This document shows, piece by piece, positions 1 through 5,969 of a DNA stretch of 37,180 bases (positions are counted from its first letter, which is position 1; each line of letters begins with the position of its first letter). Both the position numbers and the translations under genes were made by a program. Source of the DNA: a virus; IMG/VR virus record IMGVR_UViG_3300036908_000044, positions 1-37,180 of that record, one strand, 5' to 3'. Under the pieces are notes generated by a model. That model saw nothing but the letters and a program-made list of their open reading frames with translations, had not been told where the DNA came from and did not search any database.

Positions 1-1
1 C

Positions 2-16
2 TACGGCTACGCATGA
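2..16 (+). CDS. 3' end of an upstream Gly-Tyr repeat gene (partial)
   Basis: The first bases read Tyr-Gly-Tyr-Ala-stop, with the TGA at 14-16. The complete Gly-X repeat gene at 320-796 ends with almost the same codons, so the window opens inside a second copy of that gene. Only the last four codons are present. Confidence 0.55.
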   Translation, partial: YGYA

Positions 17-40
17 AAAAACGGCGCGCGACGCGCGCGC

Positions 41-109
41 ATGCCGATCGAGGCATCCGCCGTCGTGGCGGGTGCCATCCTCTCAAGCCTTGGAGCTTTC
101 ACGTCATGA
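41..109 (+). CDS. Tiny hydrophobic protein, copy 1 (22 aa)
   Basis: A 22-residue ORF beginning Met-Pro-Ile-Glu-Ala, followed by one hydrophobic stretch (VVAGAILSSLGAF). It ends in TGA overlapping the ATG at 106, so translation is probably coupled. It corresponds to the 32-residue ORF at 793-891. A 2-base difference here breaks the upstream reading frame but creates this new ATG, keeping the hydrophobic segment in frame. Function unknown; it may be a membrane-inserted peptide. The start is inferred from the frame comparison and no clear Shine-Dalgarno is visible. Confidence 0.4.
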   Translation: MPIEASAVVAGAILSSLGAFTS

Positions 110-336
110 GCACCCCTCAGCCGGGAGAACGCCGTATCTTTCGCTACATCCCAATCCGCCAGACGGACCCAGGCAACCCATACGCCATCCACAACGGGCA
201 AGTCGTCACCGTTTGCCGCGAATTCTGCATCAGCGCCCGCGTCAAAAAGATCAACCTCCGCAAGATCACCTCAGTTGCTGAGGTCTCGCCAGACGCGACC
301 GAGAAATGGGAGTCCGCAAATGTCCATCGCGGGTAG
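106..336 (+). CDS. Small hypothetical protein, copy 1 with divergent tail (76 aa)
   Basis: The first 43 residues (MSTPQPGERRIFRYIPIRQ onward) are identical to those of the 73-residue protein at 888-1109. The C-terminal 33 residues are unrelated and basic (RVKKINLRKI). The stop TAG at 334-336 lies inside the 5' end of the repeat gene starting at 320. The switch between a shared N-terminus and a new tail falls exactly at the end of the direct repeat, suggesting a recombination junction. I do not recognise the family. The short CTCAG-TTG-CTGAG inverted repeat at 270-282 lies within the unique tail. Confidence 0.6.
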   Translation: MSTPQPGERRIFRYIPIRQTDPGNPYAIHNGQVVTVCREFCISARVKKINLRKITSVAEVSPDATEKWESANVHRG

Positions 337-796
337 CTACGGCTACGGCTCCGGCTACGGCGACGGCTACGGCTCCGGCGAAGGCTACGGCGACGGCTCC
401 GGCTCCGGCTCCGGCTACGGCTACGGCTACGGCTACGGCGACGGCGACGGCTCCGGCTACGGCTCCGGCTACGGCGACGGCTACGGCGACGGCTACGGCT
501 ACGGCACCGGCTACGGCGACGGCGACGGCTTCGGCGACGGCTACGGCTACGGCTACGGCGACGGCTCCGGCTCCGGCTACGGCTCCGGCTACGGCGACGG
601 CTACGGCGACGGCTCCGGCTCCGGCGAAGGCTCCGGCTACGGCTACGGCTCCGGCTCCGGCTCCGGCTACGGCTCCGGCTACGGCGAAGGCTACGGCGAC
701 GGCTCCGGCTCCGGCGAAGGCTTCGGCTACGGCTCCGGCTCCGGCGACGGCTCCGGCTCCGGCGACGGCTCCGGCTACGGCTCCGGCTACGCATGA
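320..796 (+). CDS. Gly-Tyr/Ser/Asp dipeptide-repeat protein (158 aa)
   Basis: After the leader MSIAGS the protein is almost entirely Gly-X dipeptides, where X is Tyr, Ser or Asp and rarely Glu, Phe or Thr; it ends GYA. The ATG at 320 was chosen because GGGAG at 308-312 gives a well-spaced ribosome binding site. The stop overlaps the next ATG (ATGA at 793-796). The product should be acidic, disordered and rich in tyrosine, resembling low-complexity adhesive or phase-separating proteins in composition only. No signal peptide is seen. Several other frames also stay open, but the binding site and the coupled stop support this one. Function unknown. Replication slippage could change its length. 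Confidence 0.65.
   Translation: MSIAGSYGYGSGYGDGYGSGEGYGDGSGSGSGYGYGYGYGDGDGSGYGSGYGDGYGDGYGYGTGYGDGDGFGDGYGYGYGDGSGSGYGSGYGDGYGDGSGSGEGSGYGYGSGSGSGYGSGYGEGYGDGSGSGEGFGYGSGSGDGSGSGDGSGYGSGYA
337..792 (+). repeat. Degenerate hexanucleotide tandem repeat (GGCNNN)
   Basis: About 75 consecutive hexamers, mostly GGCTAC, GGCTCC and GGCGAC, with occasional GGCGAA, GGCTTC and GGCACC. Larger blocks recur, for example the segment encoding SGYGSGYGDGYGDG. Every unit keeps the GGC glycine codon and varies the second codon. Confidence 0.95.
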
Positions 797-1016
797 AAAA
801 ACGGCGCGCGACGCGCGCGCCTCCGCCGATCGAGGCATCCGCCGTCGTGGCGGGTGCCATCCTCTCAAGCCTTGGAGCTTTCACGTCATGAGCACCCCTC
901 AGCCGGGAGAACGCCGTATCTTTCGCTACATCCCAATCCGCCAGACGGACCCAGGCAACCCATACGCCATCCACAACGGGCAAGTCGTCACCGTTTGCCG
1001 CGAATTCTGCATCAGC
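781..1016 (+). repeat. Direct repeat, copy 2
   Basis: Second copy of the 1-234 segment. It starts in the last repeat codons of the Gly-X gene and ends inside the gene at 888. Each copy therefore carries the tail of a Gly-X gene, a tiny hydrophobic ORF and the 5' part of a small gene, the pattern expected of a tandem array expanded by unequal recombination. Confidence 0.92.
793..891 (+). CDS. Tiny membrane protein, copy 2 (32 aa)
   Basis: A 32-residue ORF starting MKKRRATRAPPPIEAS, followed by one hydrophobic helix (AVVAGAILSSLGAF) and Thr-Ser. The positively charged N-terminus before a single hydrophobic segment is typical of a small inner-membrane protein. Its ATG overlaps the stop of the Gly-X gene and its TGA overlaps the ATG of the next gene, so it fits the coupled operon precisely. 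Function unknown. Confidence 0.55.
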   Translation: MKKRRATRAPPPIEASAVVAGAILSSLGAFTS

Positions 1017-1109
1017 AGCAACATTCCGCGAGAGCTTTACTACGTTGACGCCGCCGACGGCTGGCGCGGCGCTGTTTTCACCGACGAACTGGAGGAGATC
1101 GCGGCTTGA
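888..1109 (+). CDS. Small hypothetical protein, copy 2 (73 aa)
   Basis: A soluble 73-residue protein with mixed charge and an acidic C-terminus (DELEEIAA). Residues 1-43 are the same as in the copy starting at 106. The remainder (SNIPRELYYVDAADGW onward) is probably the ancestral tail, because this copy flows directly into the rest of the operon. The longer in-frame extension through the repeat region was rejected because it would translate the hexamers in an Ala-Thr/Ala-Pro frame. I do not recognise the family. Confidence 0.65.
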   Translation: MSTPQPGERRIFRYIPIRQTDPGNPYAIHNGQVVTVCREFCISSNIPRELYYVDAADGWRGAVFTDELEEIAA

Positions 1110-1225
1110 TCGACTTCCTTATCGACCACCCGTTTCTGTCTTTGGGCGCGGCCGCGTGGCTCGTCATCGTTGTATTCGGCTGGCTCTTCATCGCGGGAGC
1201 CGCCATCGCTAGCGGGAAAAACTAA
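1106..1225 (+). CDS. Small single-pass membrane protein with TTG start (39 aa)
   Basis: The TTG at 1106 overlaps the previous stop (TTGA). It is preceded by a near-perfect Shine-Dalgarno, GGAGGAG at 1091-1097, with 8-base spacing, which decides this start. The product begins IDFLIDHPFLSL and has one strongly hydrophobic helix (residues about 13-35) ending in a Ser-Gly-Lys-Asn tail. The stop TAA shares a base with the ATG of the next gene. Its function is unknown; it is one of several tiny membrane proteins in this operon. Confidence 0.65.
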   Translation: MIDFLIDHPFLSLGAAAWLVIVVFGWLFIAGAAIASGKN

Positions 1226-1695
1226 TGAACGCCCACCTAAAACGCACGCGCGGCAAAGCGCTTCGACCCGTCAATACCCTCACCTTCACCCAGCGGCTCA
1301 CAGCCCATGCGCTTCTAACGGAGCGCATCGAGCTTCTAGAGAGTGGCCTTTGTAAATACAAAGACCCCAACGCCAACGATACGACGATCGCGGCCGAACT
1401 TGGCCCTGAATACAACAACTCCAACATTAAAAGCATCCGGGCCGAGTGCTTTGGGCGCATCTGGAAACAGCCAGCAGCGCCGGTGCAACAACTCGCGCCA
1501 GCGCAAGACTTCGCGCCCGACATTCAACGATTGTTCGAGGCGCACGACCAGATGGCCGAAGCCACAAATAAAGCGAACCGAGACGCCGCCACAAAAATCG
1601 AGGCTTTGACCACCCGCTACCATCACGCGATGGAGCGCATAGAAGTGCTCGAAAAGCGCTTCACCGGCCTACTGGAGAAGGTAAACCGCAGATGA
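1225..1695 (+). CDS. Hypothetical protein with possible HTH and coiled coil (156 aa)
   Basis: The N-terminus is basic. Residues about 50-80 (NDTTIAAELGPEYNNSNIKS and the following arginine-rich helix) look like a helix-turn-helix. Residues about 100-155 form a charged coiled coil. The product may bind DNA, but I recognise no named family. It sits between the tiny membrane genes and the recombination genes, with overlaps at both ends, so it belongs to the same early operon. Confidence 0.75.
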   Translation: MNAHLKRTRGKALRPVNTLTFTQRLTAHALLTERIELLESGLCKYKDPNANDTTIAAELGPEYNNSNIKSIRAECFGRIWKQPAAPVQQLAPAQDFAPDIQRLFEAHDQMAEATNKANRDAATKIEALTTRYHHAMERIEVLEKRFTGLLEKVNRR

Positions 1696-2675
1696 ACCAG
1701 GCCGACTACGACTTCTGGAAGGCCGCCATGCGAGGGGAGCGGCCGGAAATGACGCCGGGAACGCCGCATTGCGGATTCTATCGCGACAGCAACAAGCGCG
1801 CCGTGGCGATATGGAAGGAGGACGGAGAATACGTCTGTCAGGTGACGAGCGGTTACACGCCGCGCCACCTTGACGAGATCGACGACCTTTTTGGCTTCAT
1901 TGGCCGGACCCCCATCACGCGCGAGGTTTATCTCGCGAAGCAGCGCGGCGAGCCGTGGCCCGAGCAAGTGCCCGCAATCGTCACAAGCGGGCACAACAAC
2001 CCGCCCGAGGACGCGCCCGCGCCGACACCCGACGCCGCGCTGTTGGCAGAGATCGAGGCCCACGCGAAGGCCGTCGTCGAATGGCTCGCGGAGTTGCCGG
2101 GCCGATTGCCGACGACTCAGGCCGAGGCCGACAAGTGCGAGAATTACGCGATCGAATTCGGCAAGCTGGAGAACAAGGCGAAGGCGCTTCACAAGGAGGA
2201 AAAGGCCCCGCACCTGGAGGCCGGCCGGCAGATCGACGCGAAATGGTTCGGCCCCATCATTGAAAAGGCCACCGCCCTAAAAATCCGCATCCGCTCGATC
2301 GGGCTCGACTGGCTCAAGGCCGAGAACAAGCGCCGCGAGCAGGCCGCGTATGAGGCGAACCGGCTCGCGCGCATCGAGCACGAGAAGGCTCAAGCCGCAG
2401 CCGCACACGACGCCGCGGTGTTTCAAGCGCCGCCGCCAGCCCCCGAGCCGTTCAAGGAGATCGAGGCGAAGGCCGCCACGGTCGGAACCGTCCGCGTCAC
2501 CCACAAGGCCCGCAAGTCCGTAACTTACGAAGTTGACGACTTGCCGGCCGCTTGCGCGTTTTTCGCCACGCAAGACGAAGTGGCCGACGAGCTCGTTAAG
2601 ACGATCACCACCCTTGCCAAGCGCGCCGGCGCCGCAGGGATAACCGTGCCCGGAATCCGCAGAATAGAGACTTAA
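1692..2675 (+). CDS. Coiled-coil phage protein upstream of RecT (327 aa)
   Basis: Residues 1-90 form a compact N-terminal region with several Trp and Tyr residues. A GHNNPPED linker follows at about 100-107; GHNxPP segments are common in Rhizobiales phage proteins. Residues 118-250 are a long Glu/Lys/Ala coiled coil. The C-terminal domain (255-327) begins with TVRVTHKARKSVTYEVDDL. Proteins of this kind often precede RecT or Erf genes in alphaproteobacterial phages. A role as partner or regulator of the annealing protein is inference from position. It overlaps the upstream gene by ATGA. Confidence 0.8.
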   Translation: MNQADYDFWKAAMRGERPEMTPGTPHCGFYRDSNKRAVAIWKEDGEYVCQVTSGYTPRHLDEIDDLFGFIGRTPITREVYLAKQRGEPWPEQVPAIVTSGHNNPPEDAPAPTPDAALLAEIEAHAKAVVEWLAELPGRLPTTQAEADKCENYAIEFGKLENKAKALHKEEKAPHLEAGRQIDAKWFGPIIEKATALKIRIRSIGLDWLKAENKRREQAAYEANRLARIEHEKAQAAAAHDAAVFQAPPPAPEPFKEIEAKAATVGTVRVTHKARKSVTYEVDDLPAACAFFATQDEVADELVKTITTLAKRAGAAGITVPGIRRIET

Positions 2676-2730
2676 CCGCAGCATATCAGGACGCGGCCAC
2701 AAAACTTCACGGACAATTCAGGAGATTTGC

Positions 2731-4005
2731 ATGAACGCCCTTGTAACCCAAGCCCCCGCCGTCTCGCGCGCCCCGGAGCGCCTCATCGTGCACGATCCTG
2801 TAGGCGTGCTCGATACTGCTCGCTTCGAGCACCTTATGCGCATTGCGAAAGTCATGGCATGCAGCAGCCTTATCCCGGACTCGCTCACCATCAAGGACAA
2901 GAAGCCCCTCGAATTCGACGCTGTTTTGGGGAACTGCTTTCTGGTCGTAAATCAGGCCGCGCGATGGAACGCCGACCCCTTCGCCGTGGCGCAATGCGTT
3001 TCCGTTGTGCGCGGAAAGATTTGCTACGAGGGCAAGTTGATTGCCGCGATCATCGCCGCCAAGCTGGGCGTCCGCCTAGCCTATGTGTGGAATGATCTTC
3101 CCGGCGACAATTTCGGGATCATCGTCAGCGGGATAATTCCCGGCGAAACAGAACCGCGTTCCATCTCCGGGACCGTTGGCCAGTGGAAAACCGAAAACGA
3201 GCAGTGGAAAAAGAACCCGCGCAATATGCTCGCATATCGCGGGTCGCGCGAATGGGGCCGACTACACGCCGCCGACATCATGCTGGGCGTCTATTCGCCC
3301 GACGAACTCGAAGACCTCACCGACAACATGAAGGCGACGCGCGCGCGGGACGTGACGCGCAAGGAGCCGCCCGCGCCCCCGCAGGACGAGCCGAAGCAGA
3401 ACGCGAAGGAGCCAGAGCCCGAGAGCTTCCAAGACGAACTAGCCGAACTCGCCAAGCAGCGCGAGGCGGCGCAGGCGGAGGCCGACGCGATGGAGCGCGC
3501 CGCGGCCTTCGCCAAGATGCGCGAGGAAGAAGCCGCCCGCGTCGCCAACGCCCTCGCAGAGCAGAAGCGAACCGCAGCCGCGATCAAAGCCGGGTACGAC
3601 GCCGAGGAAGCCGCCCAATTCAAGCGCGCAAAGGCTAACGCAGAAGAACGCCGAGAGGCTGAGGAAGAAGCCGCGCTCGCCGCCGTGGAGGCCAATCAGC
3701 GCGCCATTGCGGCCGAGGAAGCCGCCGCAGCGAAGCGCACGCCGCCGAACCCCGACGACGGGCTCGAACTGACAGACGAGCTTATGGCCGACTTGACCGC
3801 CAAGGCGCAGGCGAGAGAAGCCCCAAACCCCGCGCTAAAGGCCTTGATCGAGGAAGGGACCGCCCACGCGGAGAACGGCCGCAAAGCGCCGGACGGGCTT
3901 GACCGCTGGTATAACGGGCTGTGCGTCAAAGACCTCGACATCATCAACCCACACATGCGGCAGCTTATCGCCGTCGCGAAGAAGGCAGACGGGAGGGCGC
4001 TGTGA
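2731..4005 (+). CDS. recT: RecT-family single-strand annealing protein with C-terminal extension (424 aa)
   Basis: Residues about 30-205 carry RecT-family features: FEHLMRIAKVMACSSLIPD, the FLVVNQAARWNADPFAVAQ segment, the GKICYEGKLIAA segment and SREWGRLHAADIMLGVYSPD. RecT proteins coat single-stranded DNA and anneal complementary strands in phage recombination. Residues about 220-345 are a long Ala/Glu/Arg coiled coil, and a conserved-looking globular tail follows (GLDRWYNGLCVKDLDIINPH), so the protein is longer than typical RecT (about 270-320 residues). The ATG has a strong site, AGGAGA, 6 bases upstream. No RecE/lambda-Exo-type nuclease is visible nearby. Confidence 0.88.
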   Translation: MNALVTQAPAVSRAPERLIVHDPVGVLDTARFEHLMRIAKVMACSSLIPDSLTIKDKKPLEFDAVLGNCFLVVNQAARWNADPFAVAQCVSVVRGKICYEGKLIAAIIAAKLGVRLAYVWNDLPGDNFGIIVSGIIPGETEPRSISGTVGQWKTENEQWKKNPRNMLAYRGSREWGRLHAADIMLGVYSPDELEDLTDNMKATRARDVTRKEPPAPPQDEPKQNAKEPEPESFQDELAELAKQREAAQAEADAMERAAAFAKMREEEAARVANALAEQKRTAAAIKAGYDAEEAAQFKRAKANAEERREAEEEAALAAVEANQRAIAAEEAAAAKRTPPNPDDGLELTDELMADLTAKAQAREAPNPALKALIEEGTAHAENGRKAPDGLDRWYNGLCVKDLDIINPHMRQLIAVAKKADGRAL

Positions 4006-4256
4006 TGGAAGAAACGGCATTGAAGCGCGAGGCGGAACGCGCCGCCCCAATCTACGAGACGCGGCCACCGAGCCCCGGCAGGGGCTACGCCGTGGGCGAC
4101 GACGTTTACATAAACGCAGGCGGCCGAGTCACGCTACCCGAGGGCGCGGTCGTCACCACGCCGGGCGGCAAGCGCTACGTCGTCACGGGGACAAACCTTA
4201 GCGAAGACCCCGGGAACCGGGCGGCGCGCCGCAAGGCAGGGAGCCAGCGCAAATGA
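4005..4256 (+). CDS. Small hypothetical protein (83 aa)
   Basis: The ATG overlaps the RecT stop (TGATG), so it is translationally coupled. The middle of the protein (GYAVGDDVYINAGGRVTLPE, then GAVVTTPGGKRYVV) looks like a small beta-rich fold, and the C-terminus is basic (RAARRKAGSQRK), compatible with nucleic-acid binding. No family recognised. Confidence 0.65.
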   Translation: MEETALKREAERAAPIYETRPPSPGRGYAVGDDVYINAGGRVTLPEGAVVTTPGGKRYVVTGTNLSEDPGNRAARRKAGSQRK

Positions 4257-4471
4257 GCGAGTGTGACGATAGGGAGATCGAGCGCTTAAAGGCGGTCGTC
4301 GAGCGCCAACACGACACGATCGAGCGCAACGGCCGCATAATAGCGGCCTACGCCGCCGAGCACGACGAGATAAACGCCATCAACGCGGCGCTCGTCGGGC
4401 GCGAACTCCCGATCTTGGAACGCGCGCGCCTCGTCGCTTCTCGCTTCGCTGAGTTGGAGGCCTCTAAATGA
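4253..4471 (+). CDS. Small coiled-coil protein (72 aa)
   Basis: A short, charged, helical protein. Residues 5-50 form a heptad-like coiled coil (REIERLKAVVERQHDTIERN). It overlaps its neighbours at both ends by ATGA-type junctions. Function unknown. Its final codons contain the GGAGGCCTCTAAATG module that serves as ribosome binding site for the next gene. Confidence 0.65.
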   Translation: MSECDDREIERLKAVVERQHDTIERNGRIIAAYAAEHDEINAINAALVGRELPILERARLVASRFAELEASK

Positions 4472-4776
4472 CGCGCCGCGCCGCCCGCGAGAGGTTGGCG
4501 CGGCAGGCTATGGGGAAGCTATCGCGGGACGATAGCGAGAACGAACCTAAGCCCGCACCAGAACCGGGTGCGGGAATTCCCGCGCTAAGTATCGGAAAAA
4601 TAAAGGAAGCAAAAATGATAATGGCAGGCTTTGAAATGGCAATCGGCGCCGCGCTGGCAATTGGGGCCGGATATTTAGCCCTATTCGCGATTGCGCTGGT
4701 GTTTGCGTTGATACATCGGCTGTTTTTCGCCTTCGCGGACTCGCGCGTCGGCCAATGGTTATTGGGGCACATGTGA
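4468..4776 (+). CDS. Small membrane protein, two possible starts (102 or 53 aa)
   Basis: The long form starts at 4468 behind GGAGG (4456-4460). It has a basic, proline-rich N-terminal 45 residues, then two hydrophobic segments (AIGAALAIGAGYLALFAIAL and the helix ending RLFFAF). An internal ATG at 4615 has a good site of its own (AAAGGAAG at 4602-4609) and would give a 53-residue membrane protein without the cytoplasmic leader. Dual starts of this sort occur in holin/antiholin pairs, but nothing else here shows a lysis role. It is the last gene of the rightward operon. Confidence 0.6.
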   Translation: MTRRAARERLARQAMGKLSRDDSENEPKPAPEPGAGIPALSIGKIKEAKMIMAGFEMAIGAALAIGAGYLALFAIALVFALIHRLFFAFADSRVGQWLLGHM

Positions 4777-4793
4777 GCGCCCCCCCCCACCCA

Positions 4794-5060
4794 CTAATCG
4801 ACCTTGATGTGACCGCCCCAAAGAGCAGCGCCCCAGCCGGCGATCATCAGCATCCCCAGCGCGAGCGCCGTTAAAAAGGCGTTCCCTATCTTATAGGCGA
4901 TCGAGTCCCATCGCCGCTTCCAGGTGGCCGCCCACATGAGCGATTGATAGGCGTCCGCGCGCCCCTTTGCCGTGCGGAAATCGAGCCCCGCGCCGTCCGC
5001 TTCCCGAAGGAAGGCGTCGAGGCAGCAGCCCGCCTCGTCTCTCTCTTGTGTGCCCGGCAT
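4794..5060 (-). CDS. Membrane protein at the end of the lysis region (88 aa)
   Basis: Residues 1-55 are soluble with a basic/aromatic patch (SLMWAATWKRRWDSIAYK). Residues about 58-82 form one transmembrane helix (FLTALALGMLMIAGWGAALW). It is the last leftward gene and lies just downstream of the holin-like protein, so a lysis-accessory role is possible from position alone. Its Shine-Dalgarno is weak, so the start is uncertain. It converges with the rightward operon across a 17-base gap. Confidence 0.6.
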   Translation of the reverse strand: MPGTQERDEAGCCLDAFLREADGAGLDFRTAKGRADAYQSLMWAATWKRRWDSIAYKIGNAFLTALALGMLMIAGWGAALWGGHIKVD

Positions 5061-5084
5061 GGCCGCAGCCCCATCGTTCGAGTG

Positions 5085-5303
5085 TTAGGAGGCGAGTGCA
5101 CCGGGCTTGGGGCTCGACAGGCCGTGCAGCGCGGAGTTGACCGAGCCAAGCAACAGCGCCGCGAGGGCCGCCGAGGCCGCCATTTTCGCGCCCGGCCCCT
5201 GGCCGAGCAGCGTTGTAAATTCCGCCGTAGCGCCGCCCAGCGCCCCAGCGACAGCCACGCCCACATTGAGCAAAGCCGAGACATTAGGATTGATCGAGAA
5301 CAT
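5085..5303 (-). CDS. Holin-like small membrane protein (72 aa)
   Basis: This is a small hydrophobic protein with two probable membrane helices (residues about 8-28, NVGVAVAGALGGATAEF, and about 40-62, MAASAALAALLLGSVNSAL). Its size, topology and position two genes after an endolysin suggest a holin, which would form inner-membrane lesions to release the endolysin. AAAGG lies 7 bases before the ATG. No holin family signature could be confirmed. Confidence 0.55.
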   Translation of the reverse strand: MFSINPNVSALLNVGVAVAGALGGATAEFTTLLGQGPGAKMAASAALAALLLGSVNSALHGLSSPKPGALAS

Positions 5304-5314
5304 TTTTGAACCTT

Positions 5315-5422
5315 TCAGAGCCGGTCTATGTCGGCGACGAACCGAGGATAGGAATAGACGCAGAATTCGAGGGCGAGGCAGAGGGTAAAAACCCCGTAGT
5401 CATTGAAGATCAGATGCACCAT
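5315..5422 (-). CDS. Very short membrane protein between endolysin and holin (35 aa)
   Basis: A 35-residue ORF (MVHLIFNDYGVFTLCLALEF, then a Tyr/Arg tail) with one hydrophobic helix. AGGGGG lies 8 bases before the ATG; an in-frame GTG two codons upstream is an alternative start. It fills the gap between endolysin and holin-like genes exactly, which favours a real lysis-cassette gene. Function not known. Confidence 0.45.
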   Translation of the reverse strand: MVHLIFNDYGVFTLCLALEFCVYSYPRFVADIDRL

Positions 5423-5435
5423 TTTCACCACCCCC

Positions 5436-5894
5436 TCAAGCCGCCTTTGCGAACGGAGAAACGCGGAACGCGGCGAGCGCCGAGCGCGCGTATTTGATGC
5501 GGTCCGACAGCGCGACCACGCCCGCCATTTCGTAGGTTTTCTCGAATGAGCGCGTGGCGTCTTCGACCGTCTTCGCGGCGCGCAGGCCGATCGCCGTGGC
5601 TTTGAAGTTGGTCGATAGTTCGAGAATCAGAAAGCCAAGATTGGCCTCATCGGACTCCCAAAAACAGCCGTGCTTTCCGCACCACGCATGGAACGCCAGA
5701 CGGCGCGGGCCAGTCCACATCGCCCAGCCGTCGCCGCCCTCATTCGCGGGCTTGCCTATTTCGTGCAGGATGACGAGCCCCGCCGACTCGCGGCCGAAGT
5801 TGCCGAGCGCGCCGGCCGACTGGAAATCCTTGAGCCCAAAATGATCCATCAGCACCCGCATGATGCGCGGGCTTTTCACGTCGAATTCAGCCAT
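5436..5894 (-). CDS. Endolysin, phage-lysozyme2-like (152 aa)
   Basis: Residues 10-60 match the phage tail-lysozyme type (Phage_lysozyme2): IMRVLMDHFGLKDFQSAGAL, then GNFGRESAGL and GWAMWTGPRR near residue 56. Glu36 in the GRES motif is the likely catalytic acid for cleaving the peptidoglycan glycan strand. No signal peptide or membrane anchor is seen, so a holin would be needed for export. GGGAG lies just before the start. The gene begins about 20 bases after a strong terminator, so its transcription needs readthrough or a promoter inside that short gap. Confidence 0.8.
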   Translation of the reverse strand: MAEFDVKSPRIMRVLMDHFGLKDFQSAGALGNFGRESAGLVILHEIGKPANEGGDGWAMWTGPRRLAFHAWCGKHGCFWESDEANLGFLILELSTNFKATAIGLRAAKTVEDATRSFEKTYEMAGVVALSDRIKYARSALAAFRVSPFAKAA

Positions 5895-5914
5895 TTTCCA
5901 CTCCCAAAAGTTAC

Positions 5915-5949
5915 AAAAAACGCCGCGCGAGTTTTTGGATCACGCGGCG
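5915..5949 (-). terminator. Rho-independent terminator after the outer-membrane protein gene
   Basis: On the minus strand a GC-rich stem (CGCCGCG at 5949-5943 paired with CGCGGCG at 5927-5921, 15-base loop) is followed directly by TTTTTT (5920-5915). This is a textbook intrinsic terminator, 21 bases beyond the stop of the gene ending at 5970. Confidence 0.85.
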
Positions 5950-5969
5950 CAAGGTTCGACCAAGGGGTA

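Larger units (their letters stand above)
1..234 (+). repeat. Direct repeat, copy 1
   Basis: This segment matches 781-1016 with an offset of 780-782 bases. There is one substitution near the start. The bases AT (41-42) replace CTCC (821-824). The next 192 bases (43-234) are identical. The copies diverge abruptly after the shared ATCAGC, inside the small gene that starts at 106. The near-identity indicates a recent duplication. Confidence 0.92.

Noticed and set aside
144-983. A minus-strand ORF rich in Arg-Ser dipeptides across the repeat block, resembling an SR-rich protein
   Set aside because: It is the antisense frame of the GGCNNN hexamers, lacks a ribosome binding site and opposes the operon. 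Several frames stay open here only because the repeat contains almost no stops.
306-1109. A 267-residue plus-strand ORF joining an Ala-Thr/Ala-Pro repeat to the 73-residue protein
   Set aside because: The Gly-X frame has the better ribosome binding site and its stop is coupled to the next gene. The 73-residue protein has its own ATG matching the duplicated copy.
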